Assembly (NCBI RefSeq): GCF_032854445.1
Contig: NC_088300.1
Span: 7,812,001-7,876,000 of the forward strand
Origin: Liolophura sinensis
Lineage: Eukaryota > Mollusca > Polyplacophora > Chitonida > Chitonidae
Reading direction: 5' to 3'
Length of the DNA: 64,000 nucleotides
Shown: positions 49,601 to 60,733 of the stretch, one piece after another
Layout: every line of letters starts with the position of its first letter
How positions within the stretch are numbered: position 1 is the first letter of the stretch
Position numbers and translations under genes: made by a program
Notes under the pieces: model-generated
What the model was told of the DNA's origin: nothing
What the model saw: the letters and a program-made list of their open reading frames with translations, nothing else
The model's database searches: none

Positions 49601-50836
49601 CGCCGGATGATGTTTACTTTGTCTCAACTGATGCCACCAGGTGAGTGTGACCACCACTGCTAAAATAGCACGAGGTAATTGGCTTCTTTGCAATCTCAGA
49701 TAAAGTCTCTTGCCCATAAGAAAGCGAAATTTAAATTGTGTAGGAAGAGGTTGCAGGAGGTTGTTGAACTGGTTCGGTGGCCTAATGATTTGAGAGTCTG
49801 CCTCAAAGTCTTGAGAACTGGGATCAAACCCAGGTCGGGTCGTACCAGATGCTTTAAAAATGAGGCAGAGGCACTTGTTGCTGCCTCGCTTGGCACATGG
49901 ACTCGCCCTGCCACTAGAATACACCATATATGTACATGCACAGTTATATGTGCATACATATAGGAGGTTGTCTTCGACGGTTATCTGCCCTGATTTTCGT
50001 TCAGCACAGACGTGTTCAGTGTGTGTGTTGTTGTATTAGTCAGGGACATTAACATCTCAGTTTCTTTGTACCCATCAGTGTTACCATAGCACCTGGTGTT
50101 CTAAGGGGAACTGACAGCTGACTGAAGTACCACAAAACCATACAGGTGGTCAAAATTGTCTAGTCCTCAATATAAAGAAAGCAAACACTTCAGTTTATTT
50201 AGCAAAAAGAAAGAAAAAGAGGCATTAGTACTGAAAATGGAAAATGATTAAAGTGAAAGAAATAAAAAAATTAACAGCTTTACCATAAGGATTGTATAGA
50301 GAACTGGAGGGATGAAAACCCAAAGGAGCTCTTTGTGATGTATTTTTGCCCTAATATCTATGAATATTTGAATTCGGTGTCCCTGGTGCATATTGCACAT
50401 GTATGGACAGTTTCTGAGACACTTTCCTTTCTATGTGATCAATTCTGGGCCCAGTTGTTCAAAACTGTATTAGCCGTTAATCCTGGGGTTAACTTTGGCC
50501 TGATCTAAATTGCTATTAGTTTTGTATTAGGCCAAGACTTAACTTTTAATATGCATTTGAACAACCGGCCTCTGAAGACTTCTAGCAGAGAAAAGCCACT
50601 CTTCAGTCTTGAAGCTGTTACCAACACCTACTTATGTGTATAAACTTGATTGTCACAGGAAACTACGAAAGCAAATGTCACAGCAAGAATTCCGGAGAGC
50701 TGCACGTAATCCATGGCGTGCACTCAAGATCCGCCCACCACCAGGTGCTGTCGCCGCTGCAGCTGCAGCAGTAGCGGCTGCAGCCGTGTCATCATCAGGA
50801 AACGGCAACCGTGAGGACATCGTTGTACTAGACTGA
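28602..50836 (+). CDS. MTA1: MTA (metastasis-associated protein), NuRD subunit, complete, 20 exons, 718 aa
   Basis: MTA scaffolds HDAC1/2 and RBBP4/7 in the nuclear NuRD repressor. Exons: 28602-28629, 29124-29191, 29372-29465, 37099-37283, 37643-37760, 38919-39021, 39350-39449, 39792-39980, 40868-40942, 41457-41515, 41815-41900, 42170-42286, 43178-43210, 43537-43598, 43836-44061, 44226-44363, 44815-44910, 45201-45274, 49513-49640, 50659-50836. They total 2157 bp in one frame, all GT-AG. Domains: BAH from [15 protein letters not shown] (about 1-140); ELM2 around [13 protein letters not shown] (about 146-260); SANT around [20 protein letters not shown] (about 265-318); GATA finger CESCYTAN to CRLCASCW (about 364-391); a C2H2-like finger [20 protein letters not shown] (about 430-455); and RBBP4-binding motifs PKRAARTPF and FRRAARNPW. 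The C terminus has a poly-Ala tract and ends EDIVVLD. One MTA covering vertebrate MTA1/2/3 is expected in an invertebrate; the symbol is approximate. Confidence 0.97.
29466..37098. other. MTA intron 3 (7.6 kb), mostly unannotated
   Basis: The largest intron of the gene follows the exon that completes the first part of the BAH domain. It contains an (AT)n run near 30147-30163, a SINE at 31311-31503, a poly-T run near 32242-32263 and an (AT)n run near 36151-36163. I found no exon with correct phase and flanking splice sites inside it; exon 3 (phase 1) joins directly to exon 4. Confidence 0.6.
31311..31503 (+). mobile_element. tRNA-derived SINE (family 1), diverged copy in MTA intron 3
   Basis: A degenerate tRNA-like head (GGTAGCATGCTGTGATTATC, with a B-box-like GTTCAATTCC) is followed by a body. 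The tail is AATATTCTTGAGTATGGTAA then AAACACCAATCAAATA, matching the tail of the complete copy at 6506-6750. It has drifted further than that copy. Confidence 0.75.
37885..38660. repeat. 51-bp minisatellite, about 15 copies, MTA intron 5
   Basis: GGTGTTGGAAATGTTATGAG and CTGTACTTTCCCATTAATAG alternate with a 51-bp period, for example at 37963 and 38014. As 51 is 17 codons, the minus strand is open for 288 residues with a repeated 17-residue peptide (around [13 protein letters not shown]). The reading frame ends soon after the array, has no family match and lies inside an intron of the opposite strand. Confidence 0.93.
39058..39305. repeat. ~35-bp minisatellite, MTA intron 6
   Basis: Variants of GGGAAAACATTGATGTAAAC followed by CCAAG and a TTAGTATT segment repeat about seven times with small indels (period roughly 35-45 bp). 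The array nearly fills the 328-bp intron between exons 6 and 7. Confidence 0.85.
40040..40800. repeat. 92-bp minisatellite, about 8 copies, MTA intron 8
   Basis: ACAGTAAATAAT recurs at 40061, 40153 and 40245 and on to about 40705 with a 92-bp step. The array starts within about 60 bp of the exon 8 donor. Overlapping 67-residue minus-strand frames ([17 protein letters not shown] and variants) arise only because each unit restarts an ATG; they are not genes. Confidence 0.93.
45330..45425 (+). mobile_element. tRNA-like SINE head in MTA intron 18
   Basis: A degenerate tRNA-like segment with GGCAGAGTGTTCAAAGGG, then CGGTGCCGATTGACTTGC, and a B-box-like GGGTTGAACCC. The 3' body is not clearly assignable to the other families. 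Confidence 0.5.
45974..49400. repeat. 98-bp satellite-like array, about 35 monomers, MTA intron 18
   Basis: Monomers contain TGATGGAGTTGATTGAAAGA, CACAGATCACATTGACC and TTTACCTTTGACCACTATAT. TGATGG starts at 46081, 46179, 46277 and 46375, a 98-bp step. Variants fall into types: CAGTAAAAGTG, CAGTGAAAGTG or CTGGGAAAATG in one window, and ATCGTCTGATGG or ATCCTGTGATGG in another. The rare TTGAGCAC variant recurs at 46141, 46925 and 47709, exactly 784 bp (8 monomers) apart. The last few monomers before exon 19 are shortened and diverged. The array fills most of the 4.2 kb intron. Confidence 0.97.
49765..49965 (+). mobile_element. tRNA-derived SINE (family 2) in MTA intron 19
   Basis: The head GGTTCGGTGGCCTAATGATT with GAGTCTGCCTCAAAGTC and B box GGGATCAAACCC is followed by TTTAAAAATGAGGCAGAGGC, then ACTTGTTGCTGCCTCGCTTG and a jump to GACTCGCCCTGCCACTAG. 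Compared with 61195-61505, the middle of the body is deleted. Confidence 0.8.
50447..50570. mobile_element. MITE with GGGCC..GTTGTTCAAA termini, MTA intron 19
   Basis: The left end GGGCCCAGTTGTTCAAAAC and the right end TTTGAACAACCGGCC form near-perfect inverted repeats around a 90-bp core. TCT flanks both sides (50444-50446 and 50571-50573), a possible 3-bp target duplication. It ends 88 bp before the last MTA exon. Confidence 0.75.
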
Positions 50837-51041
50837 AACTGGCCGAGCAACTAGTCATCAGTCTTTTCACCTACATGGATATTCATCAAGAACTGTCCTA
50901 GCTATGGGGCTGTTTAAAAGCCTGTAGCTAATTGGCTACTGAACTGGGTAATCTCATTATAGCTAAGAGTCTGATTGGTCATTTGGCCGAGAGGCATTTA
51001 TTGTCTGCCCAGTTGACTGAGATCACCCAATTTGGATCCAC

Positions 51042-51044
51042 TCT

Positions 51045-51078
<34 letters not shown>

Positions 51079-51104
51079 CACATATATATATATACATACA
51101 TACT
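51042..51104. repeat. (GT)n-(TA)n-(TACA)n compound microsatellite
   Basis: A run of GT dinucleotides passes into alternating TA and then TACA units, about 200 bp after the MTA stop codon, probably within the 3' UTR. Confidence 0.92.
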
Positions 51105-53629
51105 ATAGCCCACTGTATGCTGTTTGTTTTCACCTGCATCTGTGTACTCATCATACGAAACAAAATCAAATCATCAGATTGTTTTTAGAAATCTGGCTGT
51201 ACAGAACACCATTGTTTCACGACTATTTACTAGGGCACTGTACAGATATATCATACTTTGTATTCACAGGTCATTTCGATACACATGATGTTGACATTAT
51301 ACAGCTTCTGCCTCTCATGGTGTGGTACCATCAGAAGTTATCATATTGTTAGGAATTTGTGGTTGAAGCCATAAAGTTGTGACATTTGAGAGCACCACTT
51401 GATGACCAGCTGGACACATCAGTTGGTTCTAAGTTTTGTACAAAGCAGCATTAATTTATTGTTGCAAACTGAGGAAATTCTGTGAATTTGAATGTCAAAA
51501 TAGTGAACTTGAAAGTCACAAAAATGGTTACATGTCTTCAATCCTGATGGAAATTTGTTGACAGTTTCATGTATGTGTGAGGGAAACTGCTAATCAGTGC
51601 TTGAAGGTAAGCTTTGTGAAAGCTTCGTCAGGTCATCTGAAGCCACCTTTTGGGGACATTTCTCAAACGACCCCATAGCAACTCAGAATTCACATACTAT
51701 GACATCGTCAATATGGCATGTATTTATTGGTTCATTGTGTATTTCTTTGAGAACAGCTGTCCTGGATAATGGTGTTTTGGGTCATTTTCTTTAGGTTGCT
51801 CAGTAGATCTGGTTTCCTGTTGAGCCAAGTTTGCTTAGCTGACTGCATTATGCCACATGGCTGTACACCTGGGGTTTCCTGGTGCTCTTTCAAATCAAAA
51901 CTGGCCTCAAAGCTGAAATGAAGCAGCACTTGTAACAGTGATCATTATATAGTAAGAAATGGTAGCCAGACTAGAATTCACCACGAGTGTAAAGCACACA
52001 TATGAAGCTAATCCTGTGACAAAGATGGCTGTAGAAATCAGGGTTGTTTTTAATGTATACTTTCCCACCTTAGTTATTATTGTTATATTGACAGCCATTC
52101 ATCTGTATCAAAGTCAGTTATTTGTTTGGTTTCCTCATTTTTGTTCGAAGGGCATAAGCAATCAGGTCAGTTCATACTTGGTTCTTGGGTGTAAGCTACA
52201 GTCTTTTACACCATGGATTTGCATGTGCTATATACATTAACACTTCAGCTGTACGTGTATATGTGGCTGGTTGGAATGTTTATTACAGTGAGTTGTTGCA
52301 TTTTTGTCCACAATTAACCATGAATGTGGTTTGTACAGAAATAAGCCTTCTCATATTTGACCAACCAATGCGCACAGATTTTTAAAGCGATAGTTTTGTG
52401 TTACGTTACATATGTAATATAAGCAGTGCGCCTGCATCCAGCCCTATGTTTGTGTGTATTTATTTGTGAAAGCGTCCAATGTTTAACCCCACCCTGACAG
52501 TTTACCCAGCATGCCCTTCTCTGTGTATCCAAACACTCTTTGGATGTTTTGTGACATCCACTAGTTGGCAGTATCAGTGCCTGGGGAATCATATGGAGAA
52601 ACTGAACAGGTCTGTTCTCTGAGGCTTCTTAGTAATCACCCTGTACCTAAGTTGATAACAAAACTGAATCATTACAAATAAAGAGTCACAAAAGTTATGT
52701 GAAGATATGCCCTGGCAAGATCTCAATCTCAATTTTCTAATGTTGCAATCTTTGGCAGATGTCTTTGTTCAAACATTTTTAAGCATGTTTCAGAAGAATT
52801 TCATCATCACTGCGGTATTAAATAGAAGTGTGTTGGTTTTTTTTTTTTGGAGAGCACAAAAGTTCTTGTTATCACATCTAGGGCATGCTGTGGTTTAAAT
52901 TTATTTCTGGTTGTTATGACTGAAGGTTTTTGGGGTGTTTTGTCTGCGTGACTGTATCTTCTGTTACATGTTACCTATTGAAGTCCAGTAAGCATTAGGA
53001 AATGTCCAGAGTATTTTGAGGTCAGCATTGATAATTGTACCCCTGATTTGAATATGTTTCAGAGTTTCCTATAGATATGTTTGCTTTGTGAAATAGCGCT
53101 CTGTTCAGGGGGTCATTAGGTTTATTATATAATAAATAATTAAGTGATTGTTAATTATGACCACATTGTCTTCCTGATGTGTCGAATGCCCTTCTGCATC
53201 ACATTATAAACAGCTGTAAAGACACCAGTTTATATGATCACAGAAAAGGACGAAGCCAACAGTGTAGCCCTAGCAAAAAATAAACATTTTTGTATCGTAT
53301 TTTGTGTGATATAATTTATTTCACTCTTGAACTCATGTATTTAACACATTTTTTATCACCATTTGTTGAGTTTTCTGTTATATGCCTTTTGATTTTGCTT
53401 AGAACATGACACAATTCCTTGCTTGGTTAGATTGTTTTTATAAGACCTGATCCCTGTACTGACCTTTAACTTCAACTTTTGTATCAAAACTGCATTCTTT
53501 TCTCTTTGGTAGTTTTGAAATATAATTCTGTATAGAATTTTTGAAAACTTCAGTTTAGCTGATGAACAGTGTGGCTCTTTTCTACAGGAGAGATTCCAGT
53601 TTTCATGTGACAGGGTATCTAGATATATA

Positions 53630-53745
53630 TCCACACTGCAGGGAAGTTTGAAACTGATGTGCACACTGCAGGAAAGTTTGGAACTGATATTCACACTGCA
53701 GGGATGTTTGAGATTGCACATTGTAGGAATGTTTGGGGCTGAAGT
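53630..53745. repeat. short tandem repeat, ~36-bp unit, 3-4 copies
   Basis: CACACTGCAGGGAAGTTTG, CACACTGCAGGAAAGTTTGG and CACACTGCAGGGATGTTTG follow each other with about 36-bp spacing, then decay. Confidence 0.7.
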
Positions 53746-54479
53746 GTGCAAGAGTGTGTTGTTCAGGTCAACCTGGTCTACATGGCATGGCAGCTACACT
53801 TATGTACATGGATCATACTCTTATAACGCAATAATTCTCAGCTAGACAGGAGAGAAATACATGCAGCATAACTAGAAGAGAAGATTTTTGTTTAGGTCCT
53901 GTGCTTTTTTTAAAATTAAAATGTTTCTTTAAAACTTACAGTTGATCCTTCAGAGCCAATCTGTAATACTTTAAACTCTGGTGATTAACCTTTGATTAAT
54001 GAAGTCTCATCCATGTGGCTCTTAGAATAATGCAATATACCCCATTCACGTCAAGCTTTGCATTCTCTTCATCCTGTTCATTGCCTATAGGCGCCATCCT
54101 TAGAGCATGGCCAGTGAAGAGGGAAAAGTTACTATCCAGAGGACGTTAGGAGACAAGAAGCATGATCGAGTCCAATATTAGCTTGTCCTGTGCAAGATGT
54201 AGAATTTCCTTCTGTGCAGTCCACATTTCTCCAAAAGTAGTGTAATATAAAAACACCTGAAACATATTGCAGGTACAGCTGCATTGATTAGGTAACTGTT
54301 CCCTGTAAGCACTGTCAGTATGTCACACGACCATATTTACTAAGGAAAAAGGCCTACGTGAATTTTCGTTTTTATTTTTGAGCAGGTAACATGAAAAACA
54401 TTGCCTTATCAACACATTCAGTTTGTATGGTCTTTTTCTGAATAAGATATACAAGGTGAACACATAACAGTGGTGACTG

Positions 54480-54600
54480 GCTGGCCCAGTGGACTTCAGG
54501 TCTCTGAAAGAAGGCCTTAAGCCTGTCACCAATGGGACTGCAGCTTAGATCCCAGATCCCACTAGTTCTGTCACAGCCTTAAGTCAGGGAGTTTTATCAG
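54480..54600 (+). mobile_element. possible SINE fragment (family 1 body)
   Basis: CTGGCTGGCCCAGTGGACTT followed by AAGAAGGCCTTAAGCCTGTC resembles a degraded tRNA-headed SINE and a family 1-like body. No tail is visible. The assignment is tentative. Confidence 0.3.
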
Positions 54601-56893
54601 GTAGGGGCCTGCCTAATCGCATCACAGAAGCTAAAGTTCTTAGATACAGTACTTACCAACAACCCAGTTTACAGCAGATGTGTAAGTATTACACTATGTA
54701 TGATTACTGTTGGTATTGAAAATGTGCCAGTTGAGAAGCTGGAAGAGCCTGTCTTATGATTTAGCAGTAGTACATGTATTACTTTTGAGTGCGGATTAAA
54801 TATACTTCAGAAGAGTCAGTACTGGTAGCATGTGTAACAAGGTCACATGACTTGGATTTGTACACCCTACTTTTGTCACCTGTGTGGAAGACAGCTAATT
54901 TAAACTAATGCTATCTGGCCTTTAACATGGTGTTCAAACTTATTTTCATAACACTGCAGACGCTCCTGGGCCACTTTGTTGTTACCTTACAAAATTGTAA
55001 AGGACCTGCAAAGTTACTTAATTCAGAAAGACTGTCACTGCAGACATCATTTTCTTGATCTTCTAACAATTCACGATCATCTAAAGCTGTTGTCATAGCA
55101 ACCAGAAAAATGCTTTTCCTTGTATTAACTATAAAATGTAAATAAGATTGGTCTGAGGAATAAAAATCTTTTCTACCAAAATGTGTTTGTTTAGGAATTA
55201 ACTCAATAACTATACTGTACACATTGTCACAGACATTAAATGAAAGGGCACCCAGCTTTGGTCTGAGTATTTGTCAGGAAGCCATGTGCCCATATTATTA
55301 GTTAGATGGTTACTCAGTTATATGATGCAATTTAATACGCTGTTAGTAACCCTCATATTGTTACTGTCACCATAAATTTCCATATCCTGTCAGTGAGTAA
55401 CCACGTAATGAATATGTCCTGCAAAAAAACCCAACAATTCAGCTCAGATCAATGTACAGGTGAATCGCTCGAGCGATGTGGTCATTGTTTTCACAGCCGA
55501 ACGGAGAAGTTAGATATCCTAGTCAGCAGATACGCGATATCTGCTGCAGGATACCAGAATATGCACTTCCCCCACTTGGCCGATGCTGTATGATGCGTCA
55601 TAAAAGGCATGATCAGGGGCTGTGTGAACTGGGAGTTTTGAATGCATCAGGCCATCAGGTGTTTGTAAGGCCTAGGTGACTCCAGGACCCTCACCTCCCA
55701 TGCTTGGGCACACACCCTCAAATGTTGACACAGAAACGGCAGTTGTGAACTTATCAGGAGGCTTGCCGTTACTTCTGCTATTAGATTAGCTCTCACTGAT
55801 CTACAGGCAGTTTTTTTTATCCCTACTTTCACTAATGTATTTACTAGGTACTAACATGTTACAAAACTGCACTCAATGGAGAACCTTCCCTACCGAAACA
55901 AGTCTGTTCCATGGTGTGTGAAAACACATCCTCTGCTGCCATGCTGCATTGCTTGTGAACTACCGGTATACAAAACTAGGACATATTACAGAAAAGAACA
56001 AACAGCTCAATGAACTGACTTGCTTAAGCTGGGCAAAGTAAACCATAATAACTACTCTTCTTCCCTCATGATGAAAATTCCATCCTACAGTTGCATGCTG
56101 CACAACTGTTGCTCTGTCCCATCCAGCAGAATCACCAAGATCCACTTGTTGCGAATGATTATCAGTCCTTTACTTTCGATGGGAATATGGGAACAGATTG
56201 TGTCACATAGTCTAAAACCAGGGGAATCTGCTTGGAATCCTGTTAAAAAATGTCACATTCAAGTTCACAGTTTTATTACAGTACTATACAAATTGTTTCA
56301 GATCACTGAAGTACAAATATAGAATCCCTAAAATCTATTAACTGTTATATGTAAAACCTTCGCTTGGAGCTACTGCTTAGTGGTACTAGATTTGGACTAA
56401 TAAGATAGGGTATAGCAGAAAAGTGAATCTATATGGGGAAACCCATTCGGATTCTGGTAAAAGAATGATGACAATAAAGCCCTGGAATGTGAGAACATGC
56501 TTGAAGAGATTTACCTCAGAAGACTGTTGCAGATGTATGATGTTTATTACATATATACACATGTACACTGCATTTACAGGTGAAGTCGCTATGTACATTT
56601 ATTTACAGAAAATCTGTGCATTTAAACATTTAAATACAGGCAGATGTCTTACAAATGAACAAATGACAAACTTAATGAACTGGATATAATACAATGTGTC
56701 GACTGCAGTCATTCAGTTCAATGTTGTGCAGTTTAAGACACCAGTTCCACTGGAGATAGCATCTCATGTTGCACAAACGAATAGTGACCAAGGGGAAGTA
56801 ACTCATGCTAACAAGCGTGACCCTTCCCCAGAAATGTGCAGCCAAAGGTAGACTCTCACTCGCTAAAAGAAGAGGTTCTAATTACTTTGAAAT

Positions 56894-57060
56894 GGGGCCA
56901 CTGAGGTGGTTAGCATGCCAGCATGGCACAATGACCCAGGAGCTTCTCACCAATGAGGTCGCTGCAAGTTTAAGTCCCTCCCACCATAATGCTGGCCGTC
57001 GTGTTATAAGTGAAATACTCTTGAGTACGACGTAAAACACCAATACAATAAATCAATAAA
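56894..57060 (+). mobile_element. tRNA-derived SINE (family 1), nearly complete
   Basis: It begins GGGGCCACTGAGGTGGTTAG and CATGCCAGCATGGCACAATG, continues CCCACCATAATGCTGGCCGT, and ends in CTTGAGTACGACGTAAAACA plus an AATAAATCAATAAAT tail. Order and sequence match the copy at 6506-6750, with a shorter middle. It lies just beyond the COMMD1 3' end. Confidence 0.85.
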
Positions 57061-57303
57061 TTACTTGTGGCCTGTGTTCATGTAATGTATTTAACACACA
57101 CACATAATAGAAAGTGTCATGTTCTGGAGAAAGAACACAAAGAGTACATAGCTTTGGAGCATGTGACAGTTATTGAGCTAGTAGAATGCATCATTTGGTA
57201 TAGTTCTGACTCGTTTGCCCCATGCTGCAGCTAAATTCATCATAACAGCCATTGCTATGGTTACATACACCGCGATGGATGTAGAAAACAACACGTCTAT
57301 GGC

Positions 57304-60300
57304 CTATGACTCCTGTTTGCAATGCTGTTTGATTTCCTCTTCAATCTCCTGTAAATTTGACAAAATTTTTCGTAGCTTCTCTTCATCCATTTCAAACCGA
57401 ACAACTTCAGTTCCCTACAAGACAAAAGAAAAGAAGAAAAAATATTTGTTGGTTTTTGATTTAGTTTTAAACCCCAAATGAATAAACTTGACAGAATGAG
57501 GAATGTTGATTCCAATCATGCGTTAGGTCACATGTTGGGTGGCCCTGGTACAAGAAATGGCTCCACAAGCTAACTGCTTTGATCCAGCACCTGGCAGAGC
57601 TTGTACCTTAATAGAATACGCTTGTGACATTTAGTCTGAGGTTCATGAAACACAGGACAAAAATCACCCAAAAACTGACAAAAGTCTTCTCAGTGTTTTG
57701 CTGCCTGGCCTTTGTGTTTGGATTTATTTATTTATCTATTTGATAGGTGTTTTACACCGTACTCAGGAATATTTCACTTATACGATGGCCACCAGCACTA
57801 TTGTGGGAGGAAAGCAGGCAGAGCCCGGGGAAACCCATGACCATCCGCAGGTTTTTGTTCAGAGGCAATCTTGTAAAGTATATGTTGCTGCTTTTACATA
57901 GCTGTGTGCTATAGCAGGGAAGATGTCACATTACAAAAGCAGACACTTCAGTCTCAACTCTCAAGTAACCTAGTAACAACAGCCTGACTGTATTTTCCAT
58001 TCACTGCTCAAATTCTGAACAGTTTACACCCCAGTCAAGTCGTTTACTGAATAGAAATTAAGCAGATGCCTTGACAATGTAAAGATGAATACACCCTTAC
58101 CTTAGTCTTGGAAGCATTTTCCTCTATCTGAAGTTCCACAATGGCAGTTGGTGTGTTTATTTGGTCAATGTGTTTGGCTTGAGTTTTAATGTCTATTCTC
58201 CAGGAGAAATTTTTCAGTGTATTTCCCCAGGTTGAGTTTGTTACTATGGTCTCGTGAACACGGCTTTTATGACTCTTCCAAAATTTGGTTATAACTTTAG
58301 CTTGTTCTTCAGTAATTCCTCCTTCCTTCTTCCTCGTCTGTGATGTCAGATAAGCTTCCAACTGGTTGAAATCCATATCAGCTGAAGCCAGGGTCTGAGA
58401 AAAATAGACGAGACAAAAGAGTTATTTCATCTGGTACAATTTATGAATTGCTCCACTAACAAGGGCTATCCACAGTAACTGTGGTACATATATGTTTCTT
58501 TATGTATCGTATACCAGAAAAGAAAAAATGCAGACTGATCAAAAACATCAAAATCCATATATTCATAGTTCAGCTGTCAGAGCCCTATTTTCTTTTCTCA
58601 TTTACATAATTACATTAGTTACACTAGTTAAATGCTGATGCATTAGTTTTTTTTTTTTTTTATATCTTTCATGGTGGGTTTGAACTTGCATCAAGAGAAT
58701 GACGAAATCAAAAAGTCAGATCCCCATATAAACAATTGCCCAGGTGGACAACTTTGTCTTTGGGCATTTCAGGTTATTTGATGAAATATCAGTGTGTTTT
58801 ATAGGTACATTTATTGTACCCACTAATCCATATATATGAATTATGAATTTGTTTTATAGCAGTGCAGATCATGCGGGGTTGCTCATTCCACTTTCTTTCA
58901 ACAGCTCTACTGTAGCCTGGATTAGTTACAATGAGTCAGATTGGGAACTACCAGAAGTATTGCAGATTAAAAAGGAAAACTTTCTTCATCACTGAAGCTT
59001 GCCAGAGTCTGCATTAGATAGTAGCATACCATTTATGACATGTACACCATGTTCAGCTTAAAGGCTAGCAGAGTTCTCCTCATGTACAGCTGAGTTTCAC
59101 TATCATAAATCATTTGACCCCATGTAGAAAATTTCAAGGAATTTTACAACGCTAACCTTGCTGGAACATGGCACATGTTATGCATATTAAGTTGTTTTGC
59201 CAAACTGCCATGAATTTTACATTGTTCATTTTAAGTTGTGCAAAAATGTCATGCATGGTATAATATAATATATAGTGACAAACATGAATAAATGGTATTG
59301 AATTAGAAGAAAAAGACAGCTGTTCATTTCCTAGTTGCGGAATGTAACTCTTAAATCAAGCAACAAAAAGTGTTGGGAGAGTTATGGAGAAAAACTGCTT
59401 CTAATATGTTGGATCAACAGTAAAACACATTTACCGAAACTTCACACGAGCATTAAAACTTTCCCAGCGATACATGTTAACTGATTGGTCCCCATAATCA
59501 ACTAACCTGTTCTAACTCTTGCTGAACCGAAAACGATGCATGACAACTGCACACAATATATGCATTTTCAGACACTACACCCACTGTGGCCACCATCTCT
59601 TACTGCTAGTCGTACATACAAGTCACCTGATTGATGTGAAGGTGAAAATAAAGTCGTTCAAGGGAGATAATAGCGATGACAATCACTATAATAATACTAG
59701 AAAAGTCTAGTGGTCAATCTGGATGGTTCACTCCCCATGACTTCAGATGGCGCTCATCGTTTCAGTCTCATTCAGTCTCGCAAGTGATCAAAATGGTGAC
59801 AGACGGTGGATAAAATGTAAAAAAATGTGACAGACAGTGGGTGTAATGTCTAAAATGTATTTATTTTGTAAATTTCTGAGGTTGTCATGGACTGCTTTTG
59901 GATCAGCGAGACTCAGAACAGGTTAGTTGATTATGGGGACACTTCATGTTGCTCGACTTGTAAGTATTAAGGGGAGTGCGAGGGTGGGGCGGTGATGATT
60001 GATGTCCGCGGGCAAAATATCCACAAATATTTGAGATTGATCTGACGTTACGTTTGGCCAATTTTGCTCAGCCAAGGGTGGCCCCAAACCAATGTCAGAG
60101 CGTACTCCATGTAAAATCCTATTGTAGTTGCCTGCCTCTGACTAATGTATGCCGAGGCTGTTGGTACAGAAATTCGCTTGCTACATCACGTTGGTTTGGT
60201 TCCATGCAGGGCCAAAAAAAATTTTGACAAACCCAACAACAGAGCAATTTCAGACTAATCCACAATCTGAAAAATTATGAGGCTACACGTTTAGACTGCT

Positions 60301-60733
60301 GAATTAATAATTACCATGATAGCCTTCAGTGTGTACACATAATGATGGCGGGTTTGGGGGAATTTTAAAGTTGAGGTCGCTGTAATGAGGTAGAGAGACG
60401 AATCAGCTTTTAACAACGAACATTTAAGAAGGGGCTCATTGACTAACAAAAGGATCACACTAGTCTTTACAACTTCCTATGCTTTTCACAATCAGCATCA
60501 GACTGGGGACTTACAAGTTACAACTTAAATATTGAACCGGCCTCACCTTAGCACGTTCAACTCACCTTAAAGATGTTCAAACACCTAGTCAAAACATCGT
60601 TGAAATCTTTTTCTGATAGGTCAGGATACAACTCTGATCGAAGGAAGTCATTGCTCAGTTCTGCATCTCCATAATACGTTCTTCGGACCAAACCGTTCAG
60701 TAGACCAAGAAAGCTTTTCGCTTCGTCGGCCAT
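57304..60733 (-). CDS. COMMD1: COMMD1 (MURR1), complete, 3 exons, 190 aa
   Basis: COMMD1 is part of the Commander/CCC complex that recycles membrane cargo from endosomes, and it also acts in copper homeostasis and NF-kB turnover. Minus-strand exons: 60733-60566 (56 codons), 58394-58101 (98 codons), 57414-57304 (36 codons plus stop), joined in phase 0 with GT-AG introns. The N-terminal helical domain begins MADEAKSFLGLLNGLV and continues LRSELYPDLSEKDFNDV. The second exon reads TLASADMDFNQLEAYLTSQT and GGITEEQAKVITKFWKSHKS, close to the human protein. The COMM domain starts at about residue 119 (FSWRIDIKTQAKHIDQINTP) and ends in VVRFEMDEEKLRKIL. Total length equals the human 190 aa. Start chosen because MADEAKSF aligns with the human N terminus; the frame is open 16 codons further upstream, with another ATG at 60781. 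The start lies in AAAATGGCCGACG, a YY1-like word. Confidence 0.97.
57722..57862 (-). mobile_element. tRNA-derived SINE (family 1), 3' part, in COMMD1 intron 2
   Basis: Read on the minus strand, this ends in the tail GAGTACGGTGTAAAACACC plus TATCAAATAGATAAATAAAT. Its body (CCTGCGGATGGTCATGGGTT, then TTTCCTCCCACAATAGTGCT) matches the copy at 6506-6750. The tRNA head is missing (5' truncated). Confidence 0.85.
58395..60565. other. COMMD1 intron 1
   Basis: This 2.2 kb intron contains the dispersed element copy B (59375-59941). The rest is AT-rich with no recognised exon. Confidence 0.6.
59375..59941. mobile_element. dispersed non-autonomous element, copy B (inverted-repeat bounded 59486-59941)
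   Basis: Same family and orientation as 4790-5338; for example ACACTACACCCACTGTGGCC is identical in both. The left block GGTCCCCATAATCAACTAAC plus CTGTTCT and the right block AGAACAGGTTAGTTGATTAT plus GGGGAC are inverse copies. The match continues to TCTTGCTGA versus TCAGCGAGA, giving terminal repeats of about 40 bp. Transposition without a transposase gene is implied. Confidence 0.78.

Larger units (their letters stand above)
50837..56893. other. MTA 3' UTR and MTA-COMMD1 intergenic DNA
   Basis: 6 kb between the convergent genes. AATAAA hexamers near 52677 and 53278 are candidate MTA polyadenylation signals. Open frames up to about 103 residues occur (for example minus 54911-55222), but none has a recognisable domain. 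Repeats inside are listed separately. Confidence 0.45.

Noticed and set aside
54911-55222. 103-residue minus-strand frame between MTA and COMMD1
   Set aside because: No family resemblance; acceptable length by chance in 6 kb of AT-rich DNA, and COMMD1 is complete without it.
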